Of a stretch of 64,000 nt of DNA, positions 8,990 to 19,621 are shown in pieces (position 1 is the stretch's first letter; each line of letters begins with the position of its first letter). A program made the position numbers and the translations under genes. Under the pieces are notes generated by a model. The model saw nothing but the letters and a program-made list of their open reading frames with translations. It was not told the DNA's origin and did no database searches. Location of the stretch: assembly GCF_900100315.1 (NCBI RefSeq), contig NZ_FNFF01000022.1:1-64000 (forward strand), given 5' to 3'. Source of the stretch: Streptomyces indicus. Lineage in GTDB: Bacteria > Actinomycetota > Actinomycetes > Streptomycetales > Streptomycetaceae.

Positions 8990-9796
8990 TCAGGCGAAGA
9001 GGCGCTCCAGGACCACGGCGATGCCGTCCTCCTCGTTGGACGTGGTGATCTCGTCGGCGACGGCCTTGAGCTCCTCGTGCGCGTTCGCCATCGCCACGCC
9101 GTAGCCGGCCCAGTGGAACATCGGGATGTCGTTGGGCATGTCGCCGAAGGCGATCGTCGACTCGGGAGCGATGCCCATGCGTGCCGCGGCGAGCGCGAGG
9201 CCCGTCGCCTTGGTGACGCCGACCGGCTGCAGCTCGACCGTGCCGGGGCCGGCCATCGTCACCGTGACCAGGCCGTCCGCGGCACTGCGCGCCGCCTCGG
9301 CGAGCTCGTCGTCGGAGAGCGAAGCGTGCCGCATGAGCACCTTGTTGATCGGCTCCGACCACAGCTCGGCGCGGTCGGCCACGCGCACGGCGGGCAGCGT
9401 GGGGTGCGGCATCTCGTAACCCGGCTCCATGAGCATCAGGCCCTCCATGCCGTCCTGGTTCACCGCCGCGAACACCTCGCCGACCTCGGCCTCGATCTTG
9501 CCGAGGGCCACGTCGGCGAGCTCGCGGTCGAGGGTGACGGAACTGACGATGGCGTTGTCCCCCGCGTCGTAGACCTGCGCACCCTGACCGCAGACCGCGA
9601 GGCCCTGGTAGTCGAGCTCGAGGAGCAGGTGGCGCACCTGGGGCACGGGCCGTCCGGTGACGACGATGTGCCGGGCGCCGGCCCCGGCGGCCCGCACCAG
9701 GGCGGCACGCGAACGGGCGGAGACGGTGTCGCCGCGCCGGAGCAGGGTGCCGTCCAGGTCGGTGGCGATCAGGGGATACGCGGGTGGTCTTGCCAT
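8990..9796 (-). CDS. HAD-superfamily phosphatase, Cof-like
   Basis: 268 residues from the ATG at 9796. The N-terminal motif is DLDGTLL, with nucleophile Asp13 and acid Asp15. VTGRPVPQVRHLLLEL follows, and near the end GDMPNDIPMFHWAGYGVAMANAHEELK, the conserved acidic motif of Cof/YbiV-type (class IIB cap) HAD phosphatases. These hydrolyse sugar phosphates or pyrimidine-type phosphomonoesters in the cytosol; the substrate here is unknown. The reading frame continues upstream, but the residues before Met are not HAD-like. The ribosome binding site is weak. Confidence 0.88.
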   Translation of the reverse strand: MARPPAYPLIATDLDGTLLRRGDTVSARSRAALVRAAGAGARHIVVTGRPVPQVRHLLLELDYQGLAVCGQGAQVYDAGDNAIVSSVTLDRELADVALGKIEAEVGEVFAAVNQDGMEGLMLMEPGYEMPHPTLPAVRVADRAELWSEPINKVLMRHASLSDDELAEAARSAADGLVTVTMAGPGTVELQPVGVTKATGLALAAARMGIAPESTIAFGDMPNDIPMFHWAGYGVAMANAHEELKAVADEITTSNEEDGIAVVLERLFA

Positions 9797-10076
9797 GGGG
9801 TACAGGATACGGAGATACCAACAAACCCAGGAAAAATGGACTTGGGTTGACGCGCCGCCCCAGCGTCGCGTCCTTCCCGGGGAGCGCACCGGCCTCCTGG
9901 GGAGGTGGGCGGACTCGCGGTGCCGGGGCGGACCGGTGCCGGGGCGGCGTGCCGGGGCTGCCGGGGCGTGCCGGGGCTTGCGAAGATCACGGAGCGGCGG
10001 AGAACACCCTGCCGCAGGGGCCGTCCGCGCTTGTACGGTGTGGCCAACCTGCACATGGAAAGCGAGGCAGCGTCCC

Positions 10077-11306
10077 ATGCCCGAGCCCACCCCGCTCGAC
10101 CTCCCCGAGGGCCACCCCTTCGGTCCGCACAACCTGCCCTACGGCGTCTTCTCCCTGCCCAGCTCGCAGGGCGAGCCCCTGCGCAGGGTCGGTGTCCGTC
10201 TCGGCGACCGGGTGCTCGACGCCGGTGCGGCCGCGCATGCGCTGGGCTCGCCGTACGCCTCCCTGCTCGCCCAGCCCACCCTCAACCCGCTGCTCGCCGC
10301 CGGTCGCCAGACCTGGCGTGATGTACGCCGGGCGCTGACCGCGTGGGTGACGGTGCCGGCGCACCGGGAGGTCGTGGAGCCCCTGCTCCACCCCCTGTCC
10401 GCCGTCGAACTGCACCTCCCCTTCGAGGTCGCGGACTACGTCGACTTCTACGCGAGCGAGCACCACGCGACCAACCTCGGCCGCATGTTCCGCCCGGACG
10501 GCGAGGCGCTGCTGCCCAACTGGAAGCACCTGCCGGTCGGTTACCACGGCCGCGCCGGCACGGTCGTGGTCTCCGGCACCGACGTGATCCGCCCGAGCGG
10601 CCAGCGCAAGGCGCCGTCGGACGCGGCGCCCGGCTTCGGCCCGTCGGCCAAGCTGGACATCGAGGCGGAGGTCGGCTTCGTGGTGGGCACGCCCTCGGCG
10701 ATGGGCTCGCCGGTCCCGCTGTCCTCCTTCCGTGACCATGTCTTCGGTCTCTGCCTGCTCAACGACTGGTCGGCGCGCGACATCCAGCCCTGGGAGTACG
10801 TGCCGCTCGGCCCGCACGTCGCGAAGTCCTTCGCCACCTCCGTATCCGCGTGGATCACCCCGCTGGAGGCGCTCGAGTCGGCCCGGGTCCAGCTGCCCGC
10901 TCGCGACGTGCCGGTCCTTCCGTATCTGGACGACTCCGACGAGGACGAGCCCGGCGGCTACGACCTGCGCATCACGGTGACCCTCAACGGAGACGTCATC
11001 TCCGAGCCCCCGTACGCGACCATGTACTGGTCCCCCGCGCAGATGCTCGCCCACATGACGGTGGGCGGCGCGTCGCTGCGCACCGGTGACCTGTACGGCT
11101 CGGGCACGGTCAGCGGGCCGCAGACCCACCAGCGCGGCTCCCTCATCGAGCTCACCTGGAACGGCAGCACCCCGCTCGAACTCCCCAGCGGCAAGCGCAC
11201 CTTCCTCGAGGACGGCGACGAGGTGACGCTCACGGCCTGGGCGCCCGGGCCGGACGGAGTGCGGGTCGGACTCGGCGAGGTGACGGGCCGGGTGGTCTCG
11301 GGCTGA
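10077..11306 (+). CDS. fahA: Fumarylacetoacetase
   Basis: 409 residues, the normal length for the bacterial enzyme. Typical blocks are present: ADYVDFYASEHHATNLGRMFRP, PVGYHGRAGTVVVSGTDVIRP, LDIEAEVGFVVG, LLNDWSARDIQPWEYVPLGP and SGTVSGP. The enzyme hydrolyses 4-fumarylacetoacetate to fumarate and acetoacetate, the last step of tyrosine and homogentisate degradation, in the cytosol. No other pathway gene is next to it. The start is the ATG at 10077 (MPEPTPLDLP). The frame is open further upstream, but that stretch is an unlikely Arg/Gly-rich translation. Four 26-bp tandem repeats begin right after the stop. Confidence 0.95.
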   Translation: MPEPTPLDLPEGHPFGPHNLPYGVFSLPSSQGEPLRRVGVRLGDRVLDAGAAAHALGSPYASLLAQPTLNPLLAAGRQTWRDVRRALTAWVTVPAHREVVEPLLHPLSAVELHLPFEVADYVDFYASEHHATNLGRMFRPDGEALLPNWKHLPVGYHGRAGTVVVSGTDVIRPSGQRKAPSDAAPGFGPSAKLDIEAEVGFVVGTPSAMGSPVPLSSFRDHVFGLCLLNDWSARDIQPWEYVPLGPHVAKSFATSVSAWITPLEALESARVQLPARDVPVLPYLDDSDEDEPGGYDLRITVTLNGDVISEPPYATMYWSPAQMLAHMTVGGASLRTGDLYGSGTVSGPQTHQRGSLIELTWNGSTPLELPSGKRTFLEDGDEVTLTAWAPGPDGVRVGLGEVTGRVVSG

Positions 11307-11410
11307 GTCCGCGTACGGCTCGATCCGGCTGGGTCCGAGTGCGGCTCGATCCGGCTGGGTCCGAGTGCGGCTCGATCCGGCTGATTCCGAGTACGGCTCG
11401 ATCCCGCTGA
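11307..11410. repeat. Four tandem copies of a 26-bp repeat
   Basis: Units at 11307-11332, 11333-11358, 11359-11384 and 11385-11410 share the core CGGCTCGATCC. Copies 1 to 3 differ from one another by one to three bases and copy 4 is more diverged; an incomplete fifth begins at 11411. The array starts on the base after the fahA stop and ends before the recQ terminator. 26 is not a multiple of 3, so it is not a coding repeat. Confidence 0.95.
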
Positions 11411-11461
11411 GTCCGGCCGCGCGCGCCGCACTCGTTTCGTCCGCGCGGGCTCAGCCCCGCT

Positions 11462-11499
11462 CCCGGTGTCCGGTCCGTCGTCACGGGCCGGGCACCGGG
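11462..11499. terminator. Terminator hairpin of recQ
   Basis: Twelve paired positions (11462-11473 with 11488-11499, one G-T wobble) close on a 14-base loop, immediately beyond the recQ stop at 11501. Confidence 0.65.
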
Positions 11500-11500
11500 G

Positions 11501-13495
<1,995 letters not shown>

Positions 13496-13559
13496 CGTTG
13501 TCTCCCCCGTGCGTCTCGTGGGCCGTGTCTCGACCACGCCCATCACGATAGGCCTCCGC

Positions 13560-13599
13560 ACGGACAGTCCGTTTGTTATCCACAGGTCCTGTGGATAAC
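13560..13599. promoter_or_regulatory. Twin palindromes before recQ, one made of two perfect DnaA boxes
   Basis: ACGGAC-A-GTCCGT (13560-13572) is followed by an 11-bp-arm palindrome: GTTATCCACAG at 13575-13585 and CTGTGGATAAC at 13589-13599. Each arm contains the consensus DnaA box TTATCCACA. The pair lies 32-56 bases upstream of the outer recQ start, a position suited to an operator. DnaA binding is inferred from the box sequence. Confidence 0.55.
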
Positions 13600-13619
13600 G
13601 CCTCTGGGTGCGGTGCTTC

Positions 13620-14070
13620 TCGGGCTGCCCCCGTCGGCTGCTCCGCCGCTCCGCGGCGGCGGTGGGGTCGAGGGCTGACGCCCTCAACCCTGTTGCTTCG
13701 CCGCTCCGCGGCGAGCGTGGGGGATGTGGGGCTCACGCCCCACGCCCCCGTTCGCGGGGGCTCCGCCCCCTGCACCCCCGCGAAGCTCCGCCGACCCAGG
13801 GCGCGCAGCGGGTCGGGGCTGACGCCCCGACCACGTTGCTTCGCCGCTCCGCGGCGGATGTCGGGGGAAGCAGGGCTGACGCCCCACAGCCCTCGCGGGG
13901 GCTCCGCCCCCTGCACCCCCGCAACACCGCTCCCCGGCAGGCGACCGGCGAGCAACCAGCACCCAACGCCGGGCCGGGCCGGCCCCACCACCCCACCCCA
14001 ACCCCAAAGCCAACCGCCCAGCACCCCACCAAGGGGACACCGGGCGGTAAGCCGAAGCGTGCAGCAAGCG
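13620..14070. repeat. Gene-free, hairpin-rich repeat block between recQ and nuoN
   Basis: About 450 bp without a convincing gene. CCGCTCCGCGGCG recurs near 13640, 13703 and 13846, each time in a GC palindrome followed by a GGGCT(G/C)ACGCCC-type hairpin. An identical 28-bp element occurs at 13754-13781 and 13895-13922; its core is GGGGGCTCCGCCCCC, followed by TGCACCCCCGC. The same 28 bp recurs at 32244-32271. From 13940 to 14070 only C-rich sequence is seen. Some hairpins here may terminate the nuo transcript. Confidence 0.75.
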
Positions 14071-15774
14071 TCAGCGGACGAAGACTCCCGCCTGGTTTGC
14101 CAGGTCCAGGAAGTACTGGGGGGCCAGGCCCAGGACCAAGGTGACGGCTACGCCTACGCCGATGGCCGTCATCGTCAGTGGGGACGGGACCGCCACCGTC
14201 GGGCCCTCCGGCTTGGGCTCGCTGAAGAACATCAGGACGATCACGCGGATGTAGAAGAAGGCCGCGATGGCCGAGGAGATCACGCCGACCACGACCAGCG
14301 CGCCCGCGCCGCCCTCAGCCGCCGCCTTGAACACCGCGAACTTGCCCGCGAAGCCCGACGTCAGCGGGATGCCCGCGAAGGCCAGCAGGAACACCGCGAA
14401 GACCGCCGCCACCAGCGGTGAACGGCGGCCCAGGCCCGCCCACTTGGACAGGTGCGTCGCTTCGCCGCCCGCGTCCCGGACCAGCGTGACCACGGCGAAG
14501 GCGCCGATGGTCACGAAGGAGTAGGCGAGGAGGTAGAAGAGGACCGAGGAGATGCCGTCCGGGGTCGTCGCGATGACGCCCGCCAGGATGAAGCCCGCGT
14601 GGGCGATCGAGGAGTAGGCCAGCAGGCGCTTGATGTCCGTCTGCGTGATGGCCACGATCGCGCCGAGGAGCATCGTGACGATGGCCACGCCCCACATCAC
14701 CGGGCGCCAGTCCCAGCGCAGGCCCGGCAGGACCACGTAGAGGAGACGGAGCAGCGCGCCGAACGCCGCGACCTTCGTCGCCGCCGCCATGAAGCCCGTG
14801 ACCGGGGTCGGGGCGCCCTGGTAGACGTCCGGGGTCCACATGTGGAACGGGACCGCGCCGACCTTGAAGAGCAGGCCCATCAGGATCAGTGCGGCGCCGA
14901 CCAGGAGCAGCGCGTCGTTGCCCATCGTGCCGGCGAGCGCCGGGGTCACGTTCTGCACGGTGCCGTCGACGACGTCGGCGATGCCCGCGTACGAGACGGT
15001 GCCCGCGTATCCGTACAGGAGCGCGATGCCGAAGAGCAGGAAGGCGGAGGAGAACGCGCCGAGGAGGAAGTACTTGACCGCCGCCTCCTGCGACATGAGC
15101 CGCTTGCGGCGGGCCAGGGCGCAGAGGAGGTAGAGCGGCAGGGAGAAGACCTCGAGCGCGATGAAGAGCGTCAGGAGGTCGTTCGCCGCCGGGAAGACCA
15201 GCATGCCGCCGATGGCGAAGAGGGCGAGCGGGAAGACCTCGGTGGTGGTGAAACCGGCCTTGACCGCGGCCTGTTCGCTCTCGCTGCCCGGCACGGACGC
15301 CGCCTGGGCCGCGAAGGAGTCGACACGGTTGCCGTGCGCCTCCGGGTCCAGGCGCCGCTCGGCGAAGGTGAAGACGGAGACCAGTCCGGCCAGCAGGATC
15401 GTGCCCTGCAGGAACAGCGCGGGTCCGTCCACGGCCAGCGCGCCCATCGCCGCGATGCCGGACTCGGTGGTGCCGCGTCCGTCGGCCGCCAGGGCCACGA
15501 CGGCCGCGAAGGCCGAGACCAGCGCGACCACGGACAGGAACAGCTGTACGTAGTAGCGCGAGCGGCGCGGCACGAACGCCTCGACCAGGATGCCGAGCAC
15601 CGCCGCGCCGATCACGATCAGCGTGGGGGCGATCAGGCTGTACTCGATCTGCGGGGAGTCGATCTTGGCGACCGGCTCCGCCGCCGCGGCCCACAGGCCA
15701 CCGTGGGCCCAGAGCCCGTCGGAAGCCGAGAGACCGTCGGTTGTCCACAGGCTGTGGACGGCTGTTGCGCTCAC
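14071..15774 (-). CDS. nuoN: NADH-quinone oxidoreductase subunit N
   Basis: 567 residues with about 14 membrane helices. It is one of the three antiporter-like proton-pumping subunits of complex I; the core block ALEVFSLPLYLLCAL and the lysine-bearing GLLFKVGAVPFHMWTPDVYQGAP are conserved. It is last in the 14-gene operon. Its GTG start (15774-15772) overlaps the nuoM stop as GTGA, implying coupled translation. The N-terminus has a 35-residue hydrophilic extension encoded across an inverted pair of DnaA-box-like sequences. Downstream is a long repeat block. Confidence 0.95.
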   Translation of the reverse strand: MSATAVHSLWTTDGLSASDGLWAHGGLWAAAAEPVAKIDSPQIEYSLIAPTLIVIGAAVLGILVEAFVPRRSRYYVQLFLSVVALVSAFAAVVALAADGRGTTESGIAAMGALAVDGPALFLQGTILLAGLVSVFTFAERRLDPEAHGNRVDSFAAQAASVPGSESEQAAVKAGFTTTEVFPLALFAIGGMLVFPAANDLLTLFIALEVFSLPLYLLCALARRKRLMSQEAAVKYFLLGAFSSAFLLFGIALLYGYAGTVSYAGIADVVDGTVQNVTPALAGTMGNDALLLVGAALILMGLLFKVGAVPFHMWTPDVYQGAPTPVTGFMAAATKVAAFGALLRLLYVVLPGLRWDWRPVMWGVAIVTMLLGAIVAITQTDIKRLLAYSSIAHAGFILAGVIATTPDGISSVLFYLLAYSFVTIGAFAVVTLVRDAGGEATHLSKWAGLGRRSPLVAAVFAVFLLAFAGIPLTSGFAGKFAVFKAAAEGGAGALVVVGVISSAIAAFFYIRVIVLMFFSEPKPEGPTVAVPSPLTMTAIGVGVAVTLVLGLAPQYFLDLANQAGVFVR

Positions 15775-17354
15775 TTGGCCGCCACCTCCGGCTCAGGGTC
15801 GGGGTTCTCATCCCCGTAGACATCGGACAGCGTGTGTCCCACGGCCGGGTCGACCACGTCGGTCAGCGGCTTCGGGTACACGCCGAGGAAAACAAGGAGA
15901 ACGATCAGCGGGCCCACCACGAGCAGTTCCCGCAGCTTCAGGTCGGGCATCTTCGCCGTCTCGACCTTCACCGGGCCCGTCATCGTCCGCTGGTAGAGGA
16001 CGAGCGAGTACAGCGCGCCGAGCACGATGCCGAAGGTGGCGATGATGCCGATGACCGGGTAGCGCGCGAACGTGCCGACCAGGACCAGGAATTCGCTCAC
16101 GAACGGGGCGAGGCCCGGCAGCGACAGCGTGGCCAGCGAGCCGATCAGGAAGGTGCCGGCCAGGATCGGCGCCGCCTTCTGCACCCCTCCGTAGTCCGCG
16201 ATGAGCCGCGAGCCGCGCCGGGAGATCAGGAAGCCCGCGACCAGCATCAACGCGGCCGTGGAAATACCGTGGTTGACCATGTAGAGCGTCGCGCCGGACT
16301 GGCCCTGGGTCGTCATGGCGAAGATGCCCATGATGATGAACCCGAAGTGCGAGATGGACGCGTACGCCACCAGGCGCTTGATGTCCCGCTGGCCGACCGC
16401 GAGCAGCGCCCCGTACACGATGGAGACCAGGGCCAGGACCAGGATGACCGGGGTGGCCCACTCCGAGGCGCCCGGGAAGAGCCCGAGGCAGAAGCGGAGC
16501 ATCGCGAAGGTGCCGACCTTGTCGACCACCGCCGTGATCAGTACGGCGACCGGGGCGGTGGCCTCGCCCATCGCGTTCGGCAGCCAGGTGTGCAGCGGCC
16601 ATAGCGGGGCCTTCACCGCGAAGGCGAAGAAGAAGCCCAGGAACAGCAGGCGTTCCGTGTTGGTCGCCATGTTCAGTTCGCCGGAGGCCCGCATCTCGGC
16701 GATCTCGGTCAACGAGAAGGTGCCGGCGACGACATAGAGCCCGATCACCGCGGCCAGCATGATCAGGCCGCCGACCAGGTTGTAGAGCAGGAACTTGACG
16801 GCCGCGTACGAGCGTTGGGCCGCCGCGTTCTGGTCCGAGCCGCTGTGGGCGCGGTCGCCGAAGCCGCCGATGAGGAAGTACATCGGGATGAGCATGGCTT
16901 CGAACAGGATGTAGAAGAGGAAGACGTCGGTGGCCTCGAAGGAGAGGATCACCATCGCCTCGACCATGAGGATCAGGGCGAAGAAGCCCTGGGTCGGGCG
17001 CCAGCGCGTGTTCCCCGTCTCCTGCGGGTCGGCGTCGTGCCAGCCCGCCACGATGATGAACGGGATCAGCAGGGCGGTGAGGCCGATGAGGGCCACGCCG
17101 ATGCCGTCCACGCCCAGCTCGTAGCGGACCCCGAAGTCGGCGATCCAGGAGTGCGACTCGGTCAGCTGGTAACGGTCCGCGCCCGAGCCGGTGTTGAACC
17201 GGACCGCGACGACGGCCGCGAGGGCCAGCGTGGCGAGCGAGAAGAACAGCGCGAGCCATTTGGCCGCGGTGCGCTTGGCGGCGGGCACGGCGGCGGTGGC
17301 GATCGCACCGACCGCCGGCACCACGGCCGTCGCTGTCAGAAGAGGAAAGGACAT
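15771..17354 (-). CDS. nuoM: NADH-quinone oxidoreductase subunit M
   Basis: 527 residues, antiporter-like proton-pumping subunit. Recognisable blocks are FILFEAMLIPMYFLIGGFG (membrane glutamate), FAFAVKAPLWPLHTWLPNAMGEAT (pumping-path lysine) and SISHFGFIIMGIF. The reading frame is open far upstream across nuoL, but the start is the ATG at 17354, six bases after the nuoL stop, giving MSFPLLTATAVVPAVG. Confidence 0.95.
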   Translation of the reverse strand: MSFPLLTATAVVPAVGAIATAAVPAAKRTAAKWLALFFSLATLALAAVVAVRFNTGSGADRYQLTESHSWIADFGVRYELGVDGIGVALIGLTALLIPFIIVAGWHDADPQETGNTRWRPTQGFFALILMVEAMVILSFEATDVFLFYILFEAMLIPMYFLIGGFGDRAHSGSDQNAAAQRSYAAVKFLLYNLVGGLIMLAAVIGLYVVAGTFSLTEIAEMRASGELNMATNTERLLFLGFFFAFAVKAPLWPLHTWLPNAMGEATAPVAVLITAVVDKVGTFAMLRFCLGLFPGASEWATPVILVLALVSIVYGALLAVGQRDIKRLVAYASISHFGFIIMGIFAMTTQGQSGATLYMVNHGISTAALMLVAGFLISRRGSRLIADYGGVQKAAPILAGTFLIGSLATLSLPGLAPFVSEFLVLVGTFARYPVIGIIATFGIVLGALYSLVLYQRTMTGPVKVETAKMPDLKLRELLVVGPLIVLLVFLGVYPKPLTDVVDPAVGHTLSDVYGDENPDPEPEVAAK

Positions 17355-17359
17355 CGTGA

Positions 17360-19306
17360 TCAGACCGCCCTCATCAGCAGGGTCGCGGCAACCAGTACCG
17401 CCGTACCGCCCAACATCGAGACCGCGTAGCTGCGGGCGAAGCCGTTCTGCAGCTTGCGCATCCGGCCGGAGAGCCCGCCGAAGGACGCCGCCGTGCCGTT
17501 GACCACCCCGTCGACCAGGGTGTGGTCCACGTAGACGAGGGAGCGCGTGAGGTGCTCGCCGCCGCGGACCAGGACCACGTGGTTGAAGTCGTCCTGGAGC
17601 AGGTCGCGGCGGGCGGCCCGGGTGAGGACCGAGCCGCGCGGCGCGGTGACCGGGACCGGGCGCTTGCCGTACATGAACCAGGCGATGGCGACACCGATGG
17701 CGAGGACCACCATCGTGGAGGCCGTGATCGCCGGAACGCTGATCACCGGGTGCGGGTGCTCGAAGGCCGTGACCGGCTCCAGCCAGTGCACGAACGACTC
17801 GTTGAGCGAGAAGAGTCCGCCCGCGAAGACCGAGCCGAAGGCGAGCACGATCATCGGGATCGTCATCGACTTGGGGGACTCGTGCGGGTGCGGCATCTCC
17901 CCGGCGTGCGCGTCGTCCGCCGCGGGCTCGGCGCTCGGCTCCTTGTGCGGGTCGGGCGTCGGCTGCCAGCGCTTCTCGCCGAAGAAGGTCATCAGCATCA
18001 CGCGGGTCATGTAGAACGCGGTGATGCCGGCGCCCAGGAGCGCGACCCCACCGAAGATCCACGGCCGTACGCCGTCCCCGTACGCGAACGCCGCCTCGAT
18101 GATCTTGTCCTTGGACCAGAAGCCCGACAGGCCAGGGAAGCCGATGATCGCGAGGTAGCCGAGGCCGAAGGTGACGAAGGTGACCGGCATGTACTTGCGC
18201 AGGCCTCCGTACTTCCGCATGTCCACCTCGTCGTTCATGCCGTGCATGACCGAACCGGCGCCGAGGAAGAGCCCGGCCTTGAAGAAGCCGTGCGTCACCA
18301 GGTGCATGATCGCGAAGGCGTAGCCGATCGGGCCGAGGCCTGCCGCGAGGACCATGTAGCCGATCTGCGACATCGTCGAGCCCGCGAGGGCCTTCTTGAT
18401 GTCGTCCTTCGCGCAACCGACGATCGCACCGAACAGGAGCGTGACCGCACCGACGATGACGACCGCGAGCTGCGCGTCCGGGGCGGCGTTGAAGATCGCG
18501 CCGGAGCGGGTGATCAGGTAGACGCCCGCGGTCACCATGGTCGCGGCGTGGATGAGGGCCGAGACCGGGGTCGGGCCCTCCATCGCGTCCCCGAGCCAGG
18601 ACTGCAGCGGCACCTGGGCCGACTTGCCGCACGCGGCGAGCAGGAGCATCAGGCCGATGGCCGTGAGCTTGCCCTCGCTGGTCTCACCGGTGGCCGCGAG
18701 CACATCGCCGAAGGCGAAGGTCCCGAACGTGGTGAACATCAGCATGATCGCGATGGACAGGCCCATGTCGCCGACGCGGTTGACCAGGAAGGCCTTCTTG
18801 GCCGCGGTGGCCGCGCTGGGCTTGTGCTGCCAGAACCCGATGAGCAGGTACGACGCCAGACCGACGCCTTCCCAACCCACGTACAGAAGCAGGTAGTTGT
18901 CGGCGATGACCAGGATCAGCATCGCCGCGAGGAAGAGATTCAGATAGCCGAAGAAGCGGCGCCGGCGCTCGTCGTGCTCCATGTAGCCGATCGAGTAGAT
19001 GTGGATCAGCGAACCCACACCGGTGATCAGGAGCACGAACGTCATCGACAACTGGTCGAGCTGGAAGGCGATATCGGCCTGGAAGCCGCCGACCGGGATC
19101 CAGCTGAACAGGTGCTGGTGCATCGCCCGGTCCTCGCCGTCCCGGCCGAGCATGTCCGTAAAGAGCAGTGCGGCGACGACGAACGAGCCGAGCGCGAGCA
19201 GTGTGCCGAGCCAGTGGCCGGTCCGGTCGAGCCGGCGCCCGCCGCACAGCAGGATCACCGCTCCGAGCAGAGGCGCCGCGACGAGCAGCGCAATCAAGTT
19301 CTCCAC
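17360..19306 (-). CDS. nuoL: NADH-quinone oxidoreductase subunit L
   Basis: 648 residues, the largest antiporter-like subunit. It carries the long C-terminal amphipathic lateral helix that spans the membrane arm. GWEGVGLASYLLIGFW and KSAQVPLQSWLGDAMEGPTPVSALIHAATMV are diagnostic. A loop near residues 450-475 is His/Asp/Glu-rich. The start is the GTG at 19306, 15 bases after nuoK. Confidence 0.96.
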   Translation of the reverse strand: MENLIALLVAAPLLGAVILLCGGRRLDRTGHWLGTLLALGSFVVAALLFTDMLGRDGEDRAMHQHLFSWIPVGGFQADIAFQLDQLSMTFVLLITGVGSLIHIYSIGYMEHDERRRRFFGYLNLFLAAMLILVIADNYLLLYVGWEGVGLASYLLIGFWQHKPSAATAAKKAFLVNRVGDMGLSIAIMLMFTTFGTFAFGDVLAATGETSEGKLTAIGLMLLLAACGKSAQVPLQSWLGDAMEGPTPVSALIHAATMVTAGVYLITRSGAIFNAAPDAQLAVVIVGAVTLLFGAIVGCAKDDIKKALAGSTMSQIGYMVLAAGLGPIGYAFAIMHLVTHGFFKAGLFLGAGSVMHGMNDEVDMRKYGGLRKYMPVTFVTFGLGYLAIIGFPGLSGFWSKDKIIEAAFAYGDGVRPWIFGGVALLGAGITAFYMTRVMLMTFFGEKRWQPTPDPHKEPSAEPAADDAHAGEMPHPHESPKSMTIPMIVLAFGSVFAGGLFSLNESFVHWLEPVTAFEHPHPVISVPAITASTMVVLAIGVAIAWFMYGKRPVPVTAPRGSVLTRAARRDLLQDDFNHVVLVRGGEHLTRSLVYVDHTLVDGVVNGTAASFGGLSGRMRKLQNGFARSYAVSMLGGTAVLVAATLLMRAV

Positions 19307-19321
19307 GATTCAGCGACCCCT

Positions 19322-19621
19322 TTAGAGCTTCATCAGGCTGGCGTCGTCGACCGAGGCCGAGTGGCGGGAACGGAACAGGGACACGATGATCGCGAGTCCG
19401 ACCACGACCTCGGCGGCCGCGACGACCATCGTGAAGAACGCGATGATCTGGCCGTCGAGATTGCCGTGCATCCGCGAGAAGGCCACGAGCGCCAGGTTGC
19501 AGGCGTTGAGCATCAGCTCGATGCACATGAACACGACGATCGCGTTCCGCCTGATCAGGACGCCGGTGGCACCGATCGCGAACAACAGGGACGCGAGATA
19601 GAGGTAGTTGACCGGGTTCAC
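19322..19621 (-). CDS. nuoK: NADH-quinone oxidoreductase subunit K
   Basis: 99 residues, three helices, the normal size. NAIVVFMCIELMLNACNLALVAF holds the conserved membrane glutamate, and FTMVVAAAEVVVGLAIIVSLFR is the third helix with the second glutamate. The GTG start overlaps the nuoJ stop as GTGA. Confidence 0.96.
   Translation of the reverse strand: MNPVNYLYLASLLFAIGATGVLIRRNAIVVFMCIELMLNACNLALVAFSRMHGNLDGQIIAFFTMVVAAAEVVVGLAIIVSLFRSRHSASVDDASLMKL

Noticed and set aside
8821..9048. 75-codon open frame between the polyprenyl synthase and HAD genes
   Set aside because: No ribosome site or recognisable pattern, and it runs into the 3' end of the HAD gene on the opposite strand.
11307..11410. 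CRISPR-like array
   Set aside because: The 26-bp units are contiguous with no spacers, so it is a simple tandem repeat; the other arrays are the same.
13575..13599. Replication origin
   Set aside because: Only two DnaA boxes are present and none of dnaA, dnaN or gyrB is near; Streptomyces oriC has many clustered boxes.
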